64,000 bases of DNA from Flagellimonas sp. CMM7. Lineage in GTDB: Bacteria > Bacteroidota > Bacteroidia > Flavobacteriales > Flavobacteriaceae. Each line of letters begins with the position of its first letter. Position 1 is the first letter of the stretch. Made by a program: the position numbers and the translations under genes. Positions 42,532-52,870 of this stretch are shown here, piece by piece. A model generated the notes under the pieces. That model was not told where the DNA came from. It worked only from the letters and a program-made list of their open reading frames with translations, and ran no database searches. The stretch lies in the NCBI RefSeq assembly GCF_021390195.1, contig NZ_CP090003.1:1972001-2036000 (forward strand), read 5' to 3'.

Positions 42532-43190
42532 ATCATTCTCCCATCTAAAAGATTGATGATACGAGAACCATATTCAGCATTTTTCTCGGAATGAGTAACT
42601 TGGATGATTGTAACTCCTTCATCATTTAACTGTTTAAATAATTCCATGATTTCTTCACCTTGTTTGGAATTTAAATTTCCCGTGGGCTCATCCGCCAAGA
42701 TCAATTTTGGACTAGAGATCAATGCTCTTGCAATACCTACCAATTGTTGTTGTCCACCGCTCAATTGAGCGGGGAACAGGTCTTTTTTCCCTACTATATT
42801 GAAACGATCTAACATATCGGCAACAATGGCCTTTCGTTCAGAACCTTTAAATTTTTTATAGAGCAACGGCATCTCTAAATTCTCCTTTACCGTTAACTCA
42901 TCCAATAAGTGATAGGATTGAAAAACAAAACCTATGTATTCCTTGTATAGATTGGCCCTGTGCTTCTCTTTAAGGGAATGTACAGATTCATCTAAAAAAT
43001 GATATTCTCCCTCGTCAAATGCATCTAACATACCGATAACGTTTAACAAGGTAGATTTACCTGATCCAGAAGGACCCATGATGGAAATAAATTCCCCTTC
43101 TTCCACATTGAGGTTTATGTCCTTTAATAAAAAAATACGCTGGCCACCAGAATGGACCCACTTAAAAATATTGTTTAATTGTAAAAGCAT
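42528..43190 (-). CDS. ABC transporter ATPase, MacB/LolD type, with unusual signature and D-loop
   Basis: 220 residues. Walker A GPSGSGKS (39-46), Q-loop Q91, Walker B LILADEP and switch His H200 (THSEKN) are intact. The signature reads LSGGQQQL, with Leu150 where almost all relatives (and the ATPase at 63431) have Arg. The D-loop reads GNLN, with Asn174 in place of Asp. These changes could slow ATP turnover. It is the last gene of the permease array, 43 bases after the permease at 43234, and would energise one or more of those permeases at the inner membrane. Confidence 0.92.
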   Translation of the reverse strand: MLLQLNNIFKWVHSGGQRIFLLKDINLNVEEGEFISIMGPSGSGKSTLLNVIGMLDAFDEGEYHFLDESVHSLKEKHRANLYKEYIGFVFQSYHLLDELTVKENLEMPLLYKKFKGSERKAIVADMLDRFNIVGKKDLFPAQLSGGQQQLVGIARALISSPKLILADEPTGNLNSKQGEEIMELFKQLNDEGVTIIQVTHSEKNAEYGSRIINLLDGRMI

Positions 43191-43233
43191 AGTATAAATT
43201 GGTTTTGTGTTTTACCCGAAAATTCGGTTTTTT

Positions 43234-45573
43234 TTATTCATTATTCATCTCTAAGCGCATTGACAGGGTTTTTGTTTGCAGCGCCAATAAACCAGCACTT
43301 ATAAAATACCAGGCCTTTATGGGTATTCGATATGCGAATTGACCAAGCCAGTTATTGGCAAGCAGATATGCAATTGGCAGTGCTATCAGTATAGAAATCA
43401 GTACCAATTTTACAAATTCGCTCGAAAGCATAACTGTTACCTGCCCAATGCTTTGACCAAGTACCTTACGAATACTGATTTCTTTTTTTCTACGCTCTGC
43501 AGTGAATGCCGCCAATCCAAAAAGACCCAAACAAGAAATTAATATAGCAAGCCCAGCAAAATATTTTGATAAAACGGCTACGCGTTGTTCCGACTCATAA
43601 AGCTGTTGGTACTGCTCATCTAAAAATTTAAAATTGAAAGCTAGTCCTGGATTGAATTTATTGTGAAGATTCGTCAAGGCTTCTATAGTAGCTTTTTCTT
43701 CACCAGATTTGATTTTTACCATAAGGGTACCGACCCTTTCTGTCCTACATAGCAATGCCATGGGCGTAATTTCATCATAAAGGGATTGAATGTTAAAATC
43801 TTTCACGACCCCTATGATTTCTCGGTTTGGACCGCGCATATCTATTCTGGTACCGATAGGGTTTTCTAGCCCCATAAGTCTTACGGCAGTTTCGTTCAAT
43901 ATGATTTTTGAGTTGTTATTGGGTTTTTCATTGATGTACGAACGCCCTTCTTTCATTTCTATACCCATGGTCTCGATAAATTCGGGGCCAACATGGGCAT
44001 GTCTAAAGGTCAACTTTTTGGATTCTTCGGTTTGACCGGGCCATCTATGATTTGAAGAAGAGTTGTTGAAGCTCGTCATACCCCCTTGCATGAAAGATGC
44101 ATTGACAACTCCGGTTATTTGTTTTGCTTCTTCAAGAAAGACTTCCATATTATCTACGAGTCCGTCCTGGCGTTCAAAAATCATGACATTGTCCTTGTTG
44201 TAGCCTAGGTTTTTGGACTGAATAAAATCCAACTGCATATAAATGACACTAACGGCAACAATTAGAAAAATAGAGATACTAAATTGAAATATGACCAATC
44301 CTTTTCGTATCAGTAGTTCGCTGAACGAAGTCTTGATTTTTCCTTTTAAGACTTTGGCGGCATCAAATTTAGTAAGGTACAAAGCAGGATAACTGCCTGA
44401 AGTCAAACCTGTCAGCAATGTTATGGCAATCAAGGCCATGGTCATATTGTCATCAATAGTAAAAACAAGGTCTTTACCTGTTACACCGTTGAACCATGGC
44501 AAAATCAGTATCACAAAGACAGCAGCACAGAATAATGAGAAAAAGGAAAGTACTATGGATTCGGTCAAAAATTGAAAAATCAATACTTTTCTATTTGCTC
44601 CGACCGCTTTTTTAACACCAACTTCTTTCAAGCGTCCAGAAGCTCTTGCCGTAGAGAGATTCATAAAATTGATACAGGCTATCGCCAAAACAAAAATTGC
44701 CACTAATGAAAATAGAATGACATAATTGATTCGCCCTCCGGTTTGTTTTCCATTTTCAAAATTTCCATTTAAATAATTGTCGGTATAACGGGTAAAAAAG
44801 ACAGTAGCCAGGTTGAATTCGTTTTTGTTCTTGATAAAATCGGCCATTTTAACATTGAGATGATCGATGTTTACACCGGGATTGAGTAGAGCATAAACCC
44901 TGGAACTGTTGCTACCCCAGTGGATATTATCGGCATGTCGCCGCTGTAAAAACTTTTTATAGGACAGGACAAAGTCAAACTGTTTGGATGAACTGCCCGG
45001 AATATCAAAAACCCCGGTTACGGTAAAGACGCCGTCTACCCCTTCTTCACCATGTTTAATGGTCAAGGTCTTTCCCATGGGGTCTACTTCTTGCCCAAAG
45101 AAATTATGGGCCATTTCTTTAGAAATGACTATGGCATTTATATCTTTTAAAACCGTATGCTTGCTACCGTGAAGCAAAGGGTAGGAAAACAGTTTAAAAT
45201 AGTCTTCACTTGCCATATTACCTATTGCGGTCATCTTTTTGTCATCAGTTTTGACCATGGCGCCAGTATCGAATTCAAATACCGCGGTCGCCATTTCAAC
45301 TTCGGGCACCTCTGTCTGTAACGCTGTTAGCATCAAACTGGAGTTGGAACTATAGGTGGCCAAAGAACCTTGGCCATCTGGTACATGTCGCAAGACTTGG
45401 TATAGGCTTTCTTCATGCTCGTGGAACTTATCTTTGTTAAGCTCATCGGTAACCCAGAGATATACCAACAATACACAGACCAATGCAGATGATAGACCTG
45501 TTAAATTGATAAGAAAACTGCTTTTGTGCTTTTTAATGTTGCGTAAGAAAAGAAGTAAATTGTGTTTTAACAT
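43234..45573 (-). CDS. Double FtsX/MacB-type ABC permease 1 (altered C-terminus)
   Basis: 779 residues. General plan of the array: helix 1 (~20-45), periplasmic MacB-like domain, three-helix FtsX core, helix 5, second periplasmic domain, second FtsX core. Two coupling-helix motifs occur: RLKEVGVKKAVGA and KKEISIRKVLG. The siblings end in a NP-x-x-x-LR-x-E tail. This one ends in LQTKTLSMRLEMNNE instead, while NPVNALRDE with its own stop is readable in another frame at 43241-43282. A deletion with frame change at the last helix explains this. It may be impaired. Confidence 0.88.
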   Translation of the reverse strand: MLKHNLLLFLRNIKKHKSSFLINLTGLSSALVCVLLVYLWVTDELNKDKFHEHEESLYQVLRHVPDGQGSLATYSSNSSLMLTALQTEVPEVEMATAVFEFDTGAMVKTDDKKMTAIGNMASEDYFKLFSYPLLHGSKHTVLKDINAIVISKEMAHNFFGQEVDPMGKTLTIKHGEEGVDGVFTVTGVFDIPGSSSKQFDFVLSYKKFLQRRHADNIHWGSNSSRVYALLNPGVNIDHLNVKMADFIKNKNEFNLATVFFTRYTDNYLNGNFENGKQTGGRINYVILFSLVAIFVLAIACINFMNLSTARASGRLKEVGVKKAVGANRKVLIFQFLTESIVLSFFSLFCAAVFVILILPWFNGVTGKDLVFTIDDNMTMALIAITLLTGLTSGSYPALYLTKFDAAKVLKGKIKTSFSELLIRKGLVIFQFSISIFLIVAVSVIYMQLDFIQSKNLGYNKDNVMIFERQDGLVDNMEVFLEEAKQITGVVNASFMQGGMTSFNNSSSNHRWPGQTEESKKLTFRHAHVGPEFIETMGIEMKEGRSYINEKPNNNSKIILNETAVRLMGLENPIGTRIDMRGPNREIIGVVKDFNIQSLYDEITPMALLCRTERVGTLMVKIKSGEEKATIEALTNLHNKFNPGLAFNFKFLDEQYQQLYESEQRVAVLSKYFAGLAILISCLGLFGLAAFTAERRKKEISIRKVLGQSIGQVTVMLSSEFVKLVLISILIALPIAYLLANNWLGQFAYRIPIKAWYFISAGLLALQTKTLSMRLEMNNE

Positions 45574-45595
45574 GATTTCTATCCCTTTTTGATTG

Positions 45596-48007
45596 CTACT
45601 CCGTGCGTAAACTTTTTGTAGGATTTTGAAGCGCTGCGTTAAGCGTTTTGGTACTTATGGTGACAAGTGCTATAAAAAGCGCTATAGCTCCAGACACCAA
45701 AAATATCCAAATAGATAGGTTGGTTCGGTAAGCATAGTCTTCTAGCCAACTTTTAGATAGCCACCACGCCAAGGGGGAGGCTATTAGGAATCCAACAATG
45801 ACCAATTTTAGAAAATCCCTAATAAGCAAATAGGTTATAGAAGCTATGTTGGCACCAATTACTTTTCGAATCCCTATTTCTTTTGTTCTTTGGGTAACAA
45901 CTAACAGCGACATGGCAAAAAGACCAATACAGCTTAAAACAATGGCAATGCAAGACCCACTTGTAATCATGGTCGTCAATTCTCTTTCTCTCCTAAAAGT
46001 GCGATCAATATTTTCGTTTAAAAAAGAACCTAAAAACTCTGCATTGGGTTCAACTCTAGCATACGCGTTTTGAACTAGATCAAAAGAAGCAGAGATGTTT
46101 TTGGGAGCTACCTTAACGTATGCATAATAGATGTCCCAATCCTTGTTCATGAACAAGGTGATTGGGGCTATGGACCTGTTTAATTTTTCAAAATGATAAT
46201 CCTTTAGTACTCCAATTACTTTGTAGTTAACAGAATCATCCATCATGATATTTATGGCAAGGGGATCCTCTTCATTTAAACTTTTAGCCATGGTTTCATT
46301 AATCACTAATGACAAACTATCTGCAGCGAATTTTCTGTCAAAACCCCGCCCATTTATCAGTTCTAAATCTAGAGTTTCAATATAATCATGATCCACAACC
46401 AGCATATTGGTCTTAGCTCCTCGTCCTTTATAATCAAATCCAAGAATACTTGTATATGCACTTCCATCTTTACCTCTACCCAAGGTATTGTCAGAAGCTG
46501 AAATATTTAAAATATTTGGATTGCCCTTCAATTCATTTCTTAATAGTTGAACCGCTTCATATGAATTCTTTTTTCCATTTAAGGGGAAAGAAATCACATA
46601 TTCCTTGTTGTAACCAAGGTCCTTGCTTCGCATATAGTCCAACTGTTTCCAGAGCACCAATGTTCCACTGATTAATAATATGGAAATACCAAACTGAACT
46701 GTAATAAGTGCATTTCTGAGAACAGGTTTTCGTTCCATATTAAGTTTGCCCTTCAATGCTTGAATGGTTCCTATCCTTGTCATCAGCAAAGCAGGGTAAC
46801 CTCCCGAAATGAAAGTAATAATAAGCACCATGGCCATAAAGCCCAGAACAATTTGTAGGGAACTAAAATCCTGGAAAGAAATATTGGTGTTGAAAATGGT
46901 TTTAAAAGAATCTAAAAAGAGTACACTCAGTAGTAATCCTGTCCCAACAGAAGCTAAAAAAATCAATAGGCTTTCTATCCATAGCTGAAGGAAAAGTTGC
47001 TTTTTTGGAGCACCCAATGTTTTTCTCATACCAAACTCTTTTAAGCGTTGTGTGCTTTTGGCAATGCTCATATTGGTAAAATTGACACAAGCTATAATGA
47101 GGATCAACAGTGCAACTCCAAAAATCAGATAGGTTAAGGTTTTGTCCACCTTTGCAACACCTTTTCCAAATGAAGCAAAAGAGACGTCCTTAAATGGAAG
47201 TAGTTTGAGTTGTTTATAATTTCCATTTTCATCTTTCACAGCGCCATCTCGGATAGCATTCTCTATTTCTTCATTAAAATACTGCTTGGTGTATGCCACC
47301 GTATTGTTTTCAAAGGACTTTGGCACAACATTTTTGTCAAGCCGCACATAAACGTTATGGTTCCTATTATCCCATTTCCCGTTTATTTGATTATAGCTAC
47401 CATGGTTTTCAAAATCAATGGCAATGTCAAAATCAAGACTACTGTTTTCAGGAATGTTTTTAAGTATTGAGGATACCCTGAAGGATTTTTCCTCTCCGTT
47501 CACTAAAATGTTCAATGTTTTACCCAACGCCTCTTGATCACCAAAAACGCGTTTTGATGCTTTCAGAGTAAGAGCAACAGAGGACTTTTCTTGAATGGGG
47601 TTTTTATCACCTTCCAACACGGGCAAACTAAATATGGAAAAAAAGGATTTATCCACCCAAACACCATCCAGGTTTAACTCGGTTTCTTCACGAATTACCA
47701 AGGCATTGTCCTCCAAATGTCTAGTGATGTTATGTATACCTGGAATTTCTTCCTTTAGAGTCATTGCCAAAGGCTCTGGATGAGATGTTGAAACTACTGC
47801 TCCCTTAGGCGTTTGTTCAGTATGGTAGATTTGATAAACAGTATCAATATTCTCATGAAACTTGTCATAAGAGAGCTCAAAGAAGGCAGTCATACTTAAA
47901 AGAATGGCAGCACCAAAGGCAACAGAAAGACCTATAATATTTAATAAAGAAAAAGTCTTATTCTTTGTCAGGTTCCTCCAAGCTACTTTTAAATAATTCT
48001 TAATCAT
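45596..48007 (-). CDS. Double FtsX/MacB-type ABC permease 2
   Basis: 803 residues, intact, ending NPTKSLRTE. Coupling motifs are RLKEFGMRKTLGA (~325) and RTKEIGIRKVIGA (~690). The first periplasmic domain is the larger. An ATCAAAAA leader lies upstream of the start. 22 bases to permease 1. Confidence 0.92.
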   Translation of the reverse strand: MIKNYLKVAWRNLTKNKTFSLLNIIGLSVAFGAAILLSMTAFFELSYDKFHENIDTVYQIYHTEQTPKGAVVSTSHPEPLAMTLKEEIPGIHNITRHLEDNALVIREETELNLDGVWVDKSFFSIFSLPVLEGDKNPIQEKSSVALTLKASKRVFGDQEALGKTLNILVNGEEKSFRVSSILKNIPENSSLDFDIAIDFENHGSYNQINGKWDNRNHNVYVRLDKNVVPKSFENNTVAYTKQYFNEEIENAIRDGAVKDENGNYKQLKLLPFKDVSFASFGKGVAKVDKTLTYLIFGVALLILIIACVNFTNMSIAKSTQRLKEFGMRKTLGAPKKQLFLQLWIESLLIFLASVGTGLLLSVLFLDSFKTIFNTNISFQDFSSLQIVLGFMAMVLIITFISGGYPALLMTRIGTIQALKGKLNMERKPVLRNALITVQFGISILLISGTLVLWKQLDYMRSKDLGYNKEYVISFPLNGKKNSYEAVQLLRNELKGNPNILNISASDNTLGRGKDGSAYTSILGFDYKGRGAKTNMLVVDHDYIETLDLELINGRGFDRKFAADSLSLVINETMAKSLNEEDPLAINIMMDDSVNYKVIGVLKDYHFEKLNRSIAPITLFMNKDWDIYYAYVKVAPKNISASFDLVQNAYARVEPNAEFLGSFLNENIDRTFRRERELTTMITSGSCIAIVLSCIGLFAMSLLVVTQRTKEIGIRKVIGANIASITYLLIRDFLKLVIVGFLIASPLAWWLSKSWLEDYAYRTNLSIWIFLVSGAIALFIALVTISTKTLNAALQNPTKSLRTE

Positions 48008-48040
48008 AAATTTTGTTTTTTTGATTGATTTGATGATTTT

Positions 48041-50458
48041 TTATTCGTCCCGAAGTACTTCAACTGGATTTGCAATTGCTGCTCTGAAACTTTGCCAGCT
48101 TACTGATATCAAGGCAACTATTAAAGCAGAGATTCCTGCCAATACAAATACCCACCAGCTAATGGTGGTTTTGTAGGCAAAACCTTCGAGCCACTTATGC
48201 ATTGCAAACCATGAAATTGGTATGGCTATTACAAAGGCCAATCCGACCCATTTTATAAAGTCTTGATTCAGCAATTGTAGAATTTGGGTAATTGTTGCCC
48301 CATTGACTTTTCGGACGCCGATTTCTTTTTTTCTTTGAATGCAGGTATAGGAAGTAAGTCCAAAAAGCCCCAGAGAGGCAATTAAAATTGCCAGAATAGT
48401 AAATATCTGGAAAGCCTTGGCAAATTTTCGATCTTCATTAAAGAACGCCTCAAACTTTTGATCTAAAAAGGTATAATTATAAGTGCTCAGCGGAAAGACT
48501 TTATGCCACATACGCTCCAAATCATACAAGGCCTTGTTTATTCCGGCCATGGTGGTCGCTTTTTTATCAAGCTTGACCAAAACATTGCTACTGTTTCTGC
48601 CATGCCTTATAATCAGAGGCTCTACTCTTGCTTTTAATCCAAAATGATTGTAGTCCTTGATTACACCGCTCACCGTCCAATCTTCATCCCAAAAATTGAT
48701 CGTTTTGCCAATGATAGTCTCAAAATCAGAAACCCCCATGAAATGAGCCATCCTTTCATTGATTACTACATTTCGACTCCATTTTTGGGCAGTTTGTGAA
48801 AAAGCCTTTCCCGCAGCGAATTCCATTCCCATTAAATTAAAATACTTGGGGTAGGCACCATAGTTATACCAAATGTGCTTATCGTCGATTCTTCCATCTG
48901 GGAAGGTAATCCCTACATTGGAATTCATATTGGCATAAGCATCTCCAGGATAGGTGCCTGCTGCGGTCACCTCATCCACATAAGGACTTTTACTAAGCTC
49001 GTCTAGAAGAGTCTCAAATTTTGGATAGAACAACGAGTCTGATGCCCTATCTAAAACTTGTCCCTTTAATGCTACTACTTGGTTCAAATCAGCACCAATT
49101 GGGCGATTTTTAAGAAAACGAATCTGTTTATTTGCCATGAATGTGCATATTAACAAAGCAATGGTAGCCACAAATTGAGTGATGATGAGAGCTCTTCTAA
49201 AATGAAGACCATTTTTTGAAGTCTGTAATTTTCCTTTAAGAACTTTAACTGGGCTGAACCTACTTAATACAAAGGCAGGATATAAAGCGGCCAAGGAAGC
49301 GCCCAATAGCATGATACCCAAATAGGGGAGAAGGGTTTTTAATTGTGCGCTATCAAACCCTAAATTTTGTCCTACCAATCGATTGAAGCTGGGCAATAAG
49401 AGATAGACAACGAGCAGAGCTGACAGTATTGCCACAAAATTTAATAAAGCGGATTCAAAGAGAAATTGTAGTGTTAGTTGTGATTTTTTGGCTCCTGCCA
49501 CTTTACGGATTCCTATTTCTTTGGCTCGTTCCAATGATTTACTGCTGGATAGGTTCATATAGTTCATCCATGACAACAAAAGGGTGATGAAAGCAATAAT
49601 GGACAAAAGTTTAATGTTATCGCCATTGCCATTGGTTTCAGCTTCATATGGCTTATGTGAATACAGGTGTATGTCCTCTATTGGTTCCAGGTGATGTCTT
49701 TCGTTTTTTAATCCTTCAGGCCTGAAGGCCATTACCTTTTGATTGAGTAAATCCACATTTGCAGATTCATCAACTTGGAGATAAGTGAAATACTCGTTTT
49801 GGTTCCAAGTATATTTCCAATCATTTTGAAAAATCTTCCATGTGTAGAAGGTTTCAAAAGAAACTAGAAAATCATTTTTTAAATGGGTCTTTTGGTTGTC
49901 ATTTGCCAAAACCCCAGTTATTGTAAATGTGGAATCTGCATCACCCACAATCTTTACAGTTTCTCCTATTGGATTTGCATCCCCGAAGATTTTTTTTGCC
50001 AGGGAAGAAGTGAGTACAATGGAATAAGGTTCACTCAATGCTGTCTGCGTATTTCCTTTACTTAAATTACGGTCGAAGATTGAAAAGAATGACGGATCCG
50101 TCAATGCGCCTATGTTTTCATCAAAAGCTAAGTTGTTGTGTATTAAAACCATTCCATGTCTCCGCCGAAACCGTACAAAGTCATTTATCTCAGGGAATTT
50201 TTCTTTTAGGGTTGGACCACTTACAATATAGGCATTGGCATCACGAGGAACATATTTGCCTCCTTCCAAATAATCCATGAACACCCTATGTACATTTTCT
50301 GAACCTTTGAACGTGTCATAACTACGTTCATAATTCACATAGAGCATGATTAAAATGAATGATGCAATTCCAATGGCCAGACCAGCGACATTAATAAAGG
50401 AATACATCTTGTTTTTGATGAGAAACCTAGTTGCTATTTTTAGAAACAATTTAAACAT
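48041..50458 (-). CDS. Double FtsX/MacB-type ABC permease 3
   Basis: 805 residues, intact, ending NPVEVLRDE. Coupling motifs are RAKEIGIRKVAGA and RKKEIGVRKVNGA; the Asn in the second is unique in the array. The N-terminus is divergent (FLKIATRFLIKNKMYSFIN) from the WRNLTKNK pattern of most siblings, suggesting an older duplication. 33 bases to permease 2. Confidence 0.92.
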   Translation of the reverse strand: MFKLFLKIATRFLIKNKMYSFINVAGLAIGIASFILIMLYVNYERSYDTFKGSENVHRVFMDYLEGGKYVPRDANAYIVSGPTLKEKFPEINDFVRFRRRHGMVLIHNNLAFDENIGALTDPSFFSIFDRNLSKGNTQTALSEPYSIVLTSSLAKKIFGDANPIGETVKIVGDADSTFTITGVLANDNQKTHLKNDFLVSFETFYTWKIFQNDWKYTWNQNEYFTYLQVDESANVDLLNQKVMAFRPEGLKNERHHLEPIEDIHLYSHKPYEAETNGNGDNIKLLSIIAFITLLLSWMNYMNLSSSKSLERAKEIGIRKVAGAKKSQLTLQFLFESALLNFVAILSALLVVYLLLPSFNRLVGQNLGFDSAQLKTLLPYLGIMLLGASLAALYPAFVLSRFSPVKVLKGKLQTSKNGLHFRRALIITQFVATIALLICTFMANKQIRFLKNRPIGADLNQVVALKGQVLDRASDSLFYPKFETLLDELSKSPYVDEVTAAGTYPGDAYANMNSNVGITFPDGRIDDKHIWYNYGAYPKYFNLMGMEFAAGKAFSQTAQKWSRNVVINERMAHFMGVSDFETIIGKTINFWDEDWTVSGVIKDYNHFGLKARVEPLIIRHGRNSSNVLVKLDKKATTMAGINKALYDLERMWHKVFPLSTYNYTFLDQKFEAFFNEDRKFAKAFQIFTILAILIASLGLFGLTSYTCIQRKKEIGVRKVNGATITQILQLLNQDFIKWVGLAFVIAIPISWFAMHKWLEGFAYKTTISWWVFVLAGISALIVALISVSWQSFRAAIANPVEVLRDE

Positions 50459-50474
50459 AAGCTCTATTTTTTGA

Positions 50475-52841
50475 TTACTCCGTTCTTAGGCTTTTAATCG
50501 GATTCGCCAAGGATGCTTTTAAACTTTGGTAACTGACTGTTGATAGTGCCACAAATAACACTGTGAAACCGGCCAGAGCAAACATCCACCATTGAATTTC
50601 TATATGAAATGCATATTCTTCCAACCATTTGCTCATTATATACCAGGCAAGTGGAACAGCAAGAACAAAAGCTATAAAAACCAGTTTTAGAAAATCTTTG
50701 GAAAGCATATTTACCAATCTTATGGCGTTTGCTCCTAAAACTTTTCTAATCCCAATTTCTTTGAAACGTTGTTCTGTCATAAAAGCAGAAAGACCATAAA
50801 GACCCAAGCAAGAAATAAAAATCGCGAGTATGGCGAACACTTTAAAGATTGAACCCATTTGCTGCTCCCCTTTGTATTGGGAATCCAAATTGGCATCAAC
50901 AAAATTATAAACCAAAGGATAGGCTGGGTTTAAAGTGTGATAGATGTTCTCAAGAGCAGCAATGGCACCCTCCGTACTTTTGGGAGCTGTTCTCACTACG
51001 GCAATGTTTCCATGATTTCTATGTTGCATTAACAAAGGCTCTATGGCATACTGTAATTGTTTATAATTAAAGTCCTTAACAACACCGATTATAGTCCCTT
51101 TATCTCCGCGAAAAGTTAGGGTTTTGCCTATAATGTCCTCTGTATTCATGCCCATTACCTTGACAGCGGTTTCGTTGATGATGTAGTCATTTTTTTCAAA
51201 TGAGTTTTTTTCAAATTTTCTGCCTTTTAAGAGATTCATCTGAAAAACATCTAAGAAATTCTCATCTGCCATAATACTTGGGAAAAGAATTTGTTCATTA
51301 GGGTCTTTACCCTCCCAATGAATATCAAAATCACCGGAGACGAGATTGGCCGGAATATCAGAGACGATGGAAAAATCACTTGTCAGTGGATTTTGGGCCA
51401 AGGCGGTTTTTAATGCTTCTTGTTTTCCCCACATTTCCCCTTCCATTGGAATGTATATTAAATTGGATTTATCATAACCCAGGTTTTTGTTTTTAATAAA
51501 AGTCAATTGTTTATAGATAACTGTAGTGCCGATCATCAACAACACAGAAACTACAAATTGGGAAATGACCAATCCATTTCGGAACAGAAGATTGTATTTT
51601 GAGAGTTTCAATTTGCCCTTTAAAACTTTAACTGGCTTAAATCCTGATAGAAATAAAGCAGGATAACTTCCGGAAATAAGCCCAGTTATCAAAGCTATAA
51701 TGAGCAAAGCCGACCAGAGTATTGGGTCTGCCATGCTAAATACAAGTTCTTTTTGAGAAAGATGGTTAAATGCAGGTAGCAACAAATACACCAAACCTAT
51801 GGCAAGGACTAAGGAGAGGAAAGAAATAATTAGCGATTCACCCAAAAACTGAAATATAAGCTGGCGACGACCAGCTCCTATCACTTTTCTTAAGCCTACC
51901 TCTTTGGCTCTTTTGGAAGATCGCGCAGTTGCTAGATTCATGTAATTAATACATGCCACTATTAAAATGATAAGGGCAACTAGAAAGAAGATGTTTACAT
52001 ATTGAATATTTCCATGACCAGGAAGATCTATTTGCAAGTCAGAATGTAAGTGAATATCCTTTAAAGGCTGTAAATTAAAAGTAATCTCAAATTCAGGTGA
52101 TCGTTCTGCAAAAATCTTATTGATTCTATCCTCCATTTTAGATAATTCCTCTGGGGTAGAAACTGCATTTTTTTCAAACTGGAAGTAACCATAAAAATTA
52201 AAGCTGTTCCATACTTTGTTTACCAAATCGCTATTATTTCCTGCATGATAGCTCATTGGTATTATCATGTTGAATTGTAAGTGTGAATTGGACGGAATAT
52301 CTGCTAACACGCCTGCAACAGTAAAGGTGTCCTTATTGTCAACCTTAATGGTCTTTCCCAAGGCACTTCCCGTCCCAAAATACTTATTTGCAATGGTTTC
52401 TGTTATTAAAATAGCGTCAGGATTATCAAGGGCGGTCTCAGGTTCGCCTTCTATTAGGGGAAAGGTAAACACATCCAAAAGATTAGAATCTGCATAGAAA
52501 ACGGGGCCTTCTTTAAATTTTTGATTATCCATTTCAACTAAGGCCTCAAAAGGGGCACTTAGACGAAGACTGGACTTTATTTCAGGGATATAATCAGGCA
52601 ATTCCTCAACCATGCCAGGAGCACTTACTGCTGCTTTAAAATTTTCATTTGCCTCTGCTGTCAGTCTATATATGTTATCTGAATTGGAATGAAAAGTATC
52701 ATAACTAGACTCATTCTGCACCCATAAAAGAATGAAAATACTGCACGCCATACCAATGGTGAGCCCTCCTATATTTAAAAGAGAATACCATTTGTTTTTT
52801 GTAAAGCTTCTCCATGCAACCTTGATATGATTTTTTAACAT
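50475..52841 (-). CDS. Double FtsX/MacB-type ABC permease 4
   Basis: 788 residues, intact, ending NPIKSLRTE. Coupling motifs are RAKEVGLRKVIGA and RFKEIGIRKVLGA. The second periplasmic domain is short compared with the 811-residue siblings. 16 bases to permease 3, the tightest spacing between two permeases. Confidence 0.92.
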   Translation of the reverse strand: MLKNHIKVAWRSFTKNKWYSLLNIGGLTIGMACSIFILLWVQNESSYDTFHSNSDNIYRLTAEANENFKAAVSAPGMVEELPDYIPEIKSSLRLSAPFEALVEMDNQKFKEGPVFYADSNLLDVFTFPLIEGEPETALDNPDAILITETIANKYFGTGSALGKTIKVDNKDTFTVAGVLADIPSNSHLQFNMIIPMSYHAGNNSDLVNKVWNSFNFYGYFQFEKNAVSTPEELSKMEDRINKIFAERSPEFEITFNLQPLKDIHLHSDLQIDLPGHGNIQYVNIFFLVALIILIVACINYMNLATARSSKRAKEVGLRKVIGAGRRQLIFQFLGESLIISFLSLVLAIGLVYLLLPAFNHLSQKELVFSMADPILWSALLIIALITGLISGSYPALFLSGFKPVKVLKGKLKLSKYNLLFRNGLVISQFVVSVLLMIGTTVIYKQLTFIKNKNLGYDKSNLIYIPMEGEMWGKQEALKTALAQNPLTSDFSIVSDIPANLVSGDFDIHWEGKDPNEQILFPSIMADENFLDVFQMNLLKGRKFEKNSFEKNDYIINETAVKVMGMNTEDIIGKTLTFRGDKGTIIGVVKDFNYKQLQYAIEPLLMQHRNHGNIAVVRTAPKSTEGAIAALENIYHTLNPAYPLVYNFVDANLDSQYKGEQQMGSIFKVFAILAIFISCLGLYGLSAFMTEQRFKEIGIRKVLGANAIRLVNMLSKDFLKLVFIAFVLAVPLAWYIMSKWLEEYAFHIEIQWWMFALAGFTVLFVALSTVSYQSLKASLANPIKSLRTE

Positions 52842-52870
52842 GATATGATTTTTTTTGATTGATGTTTAAT

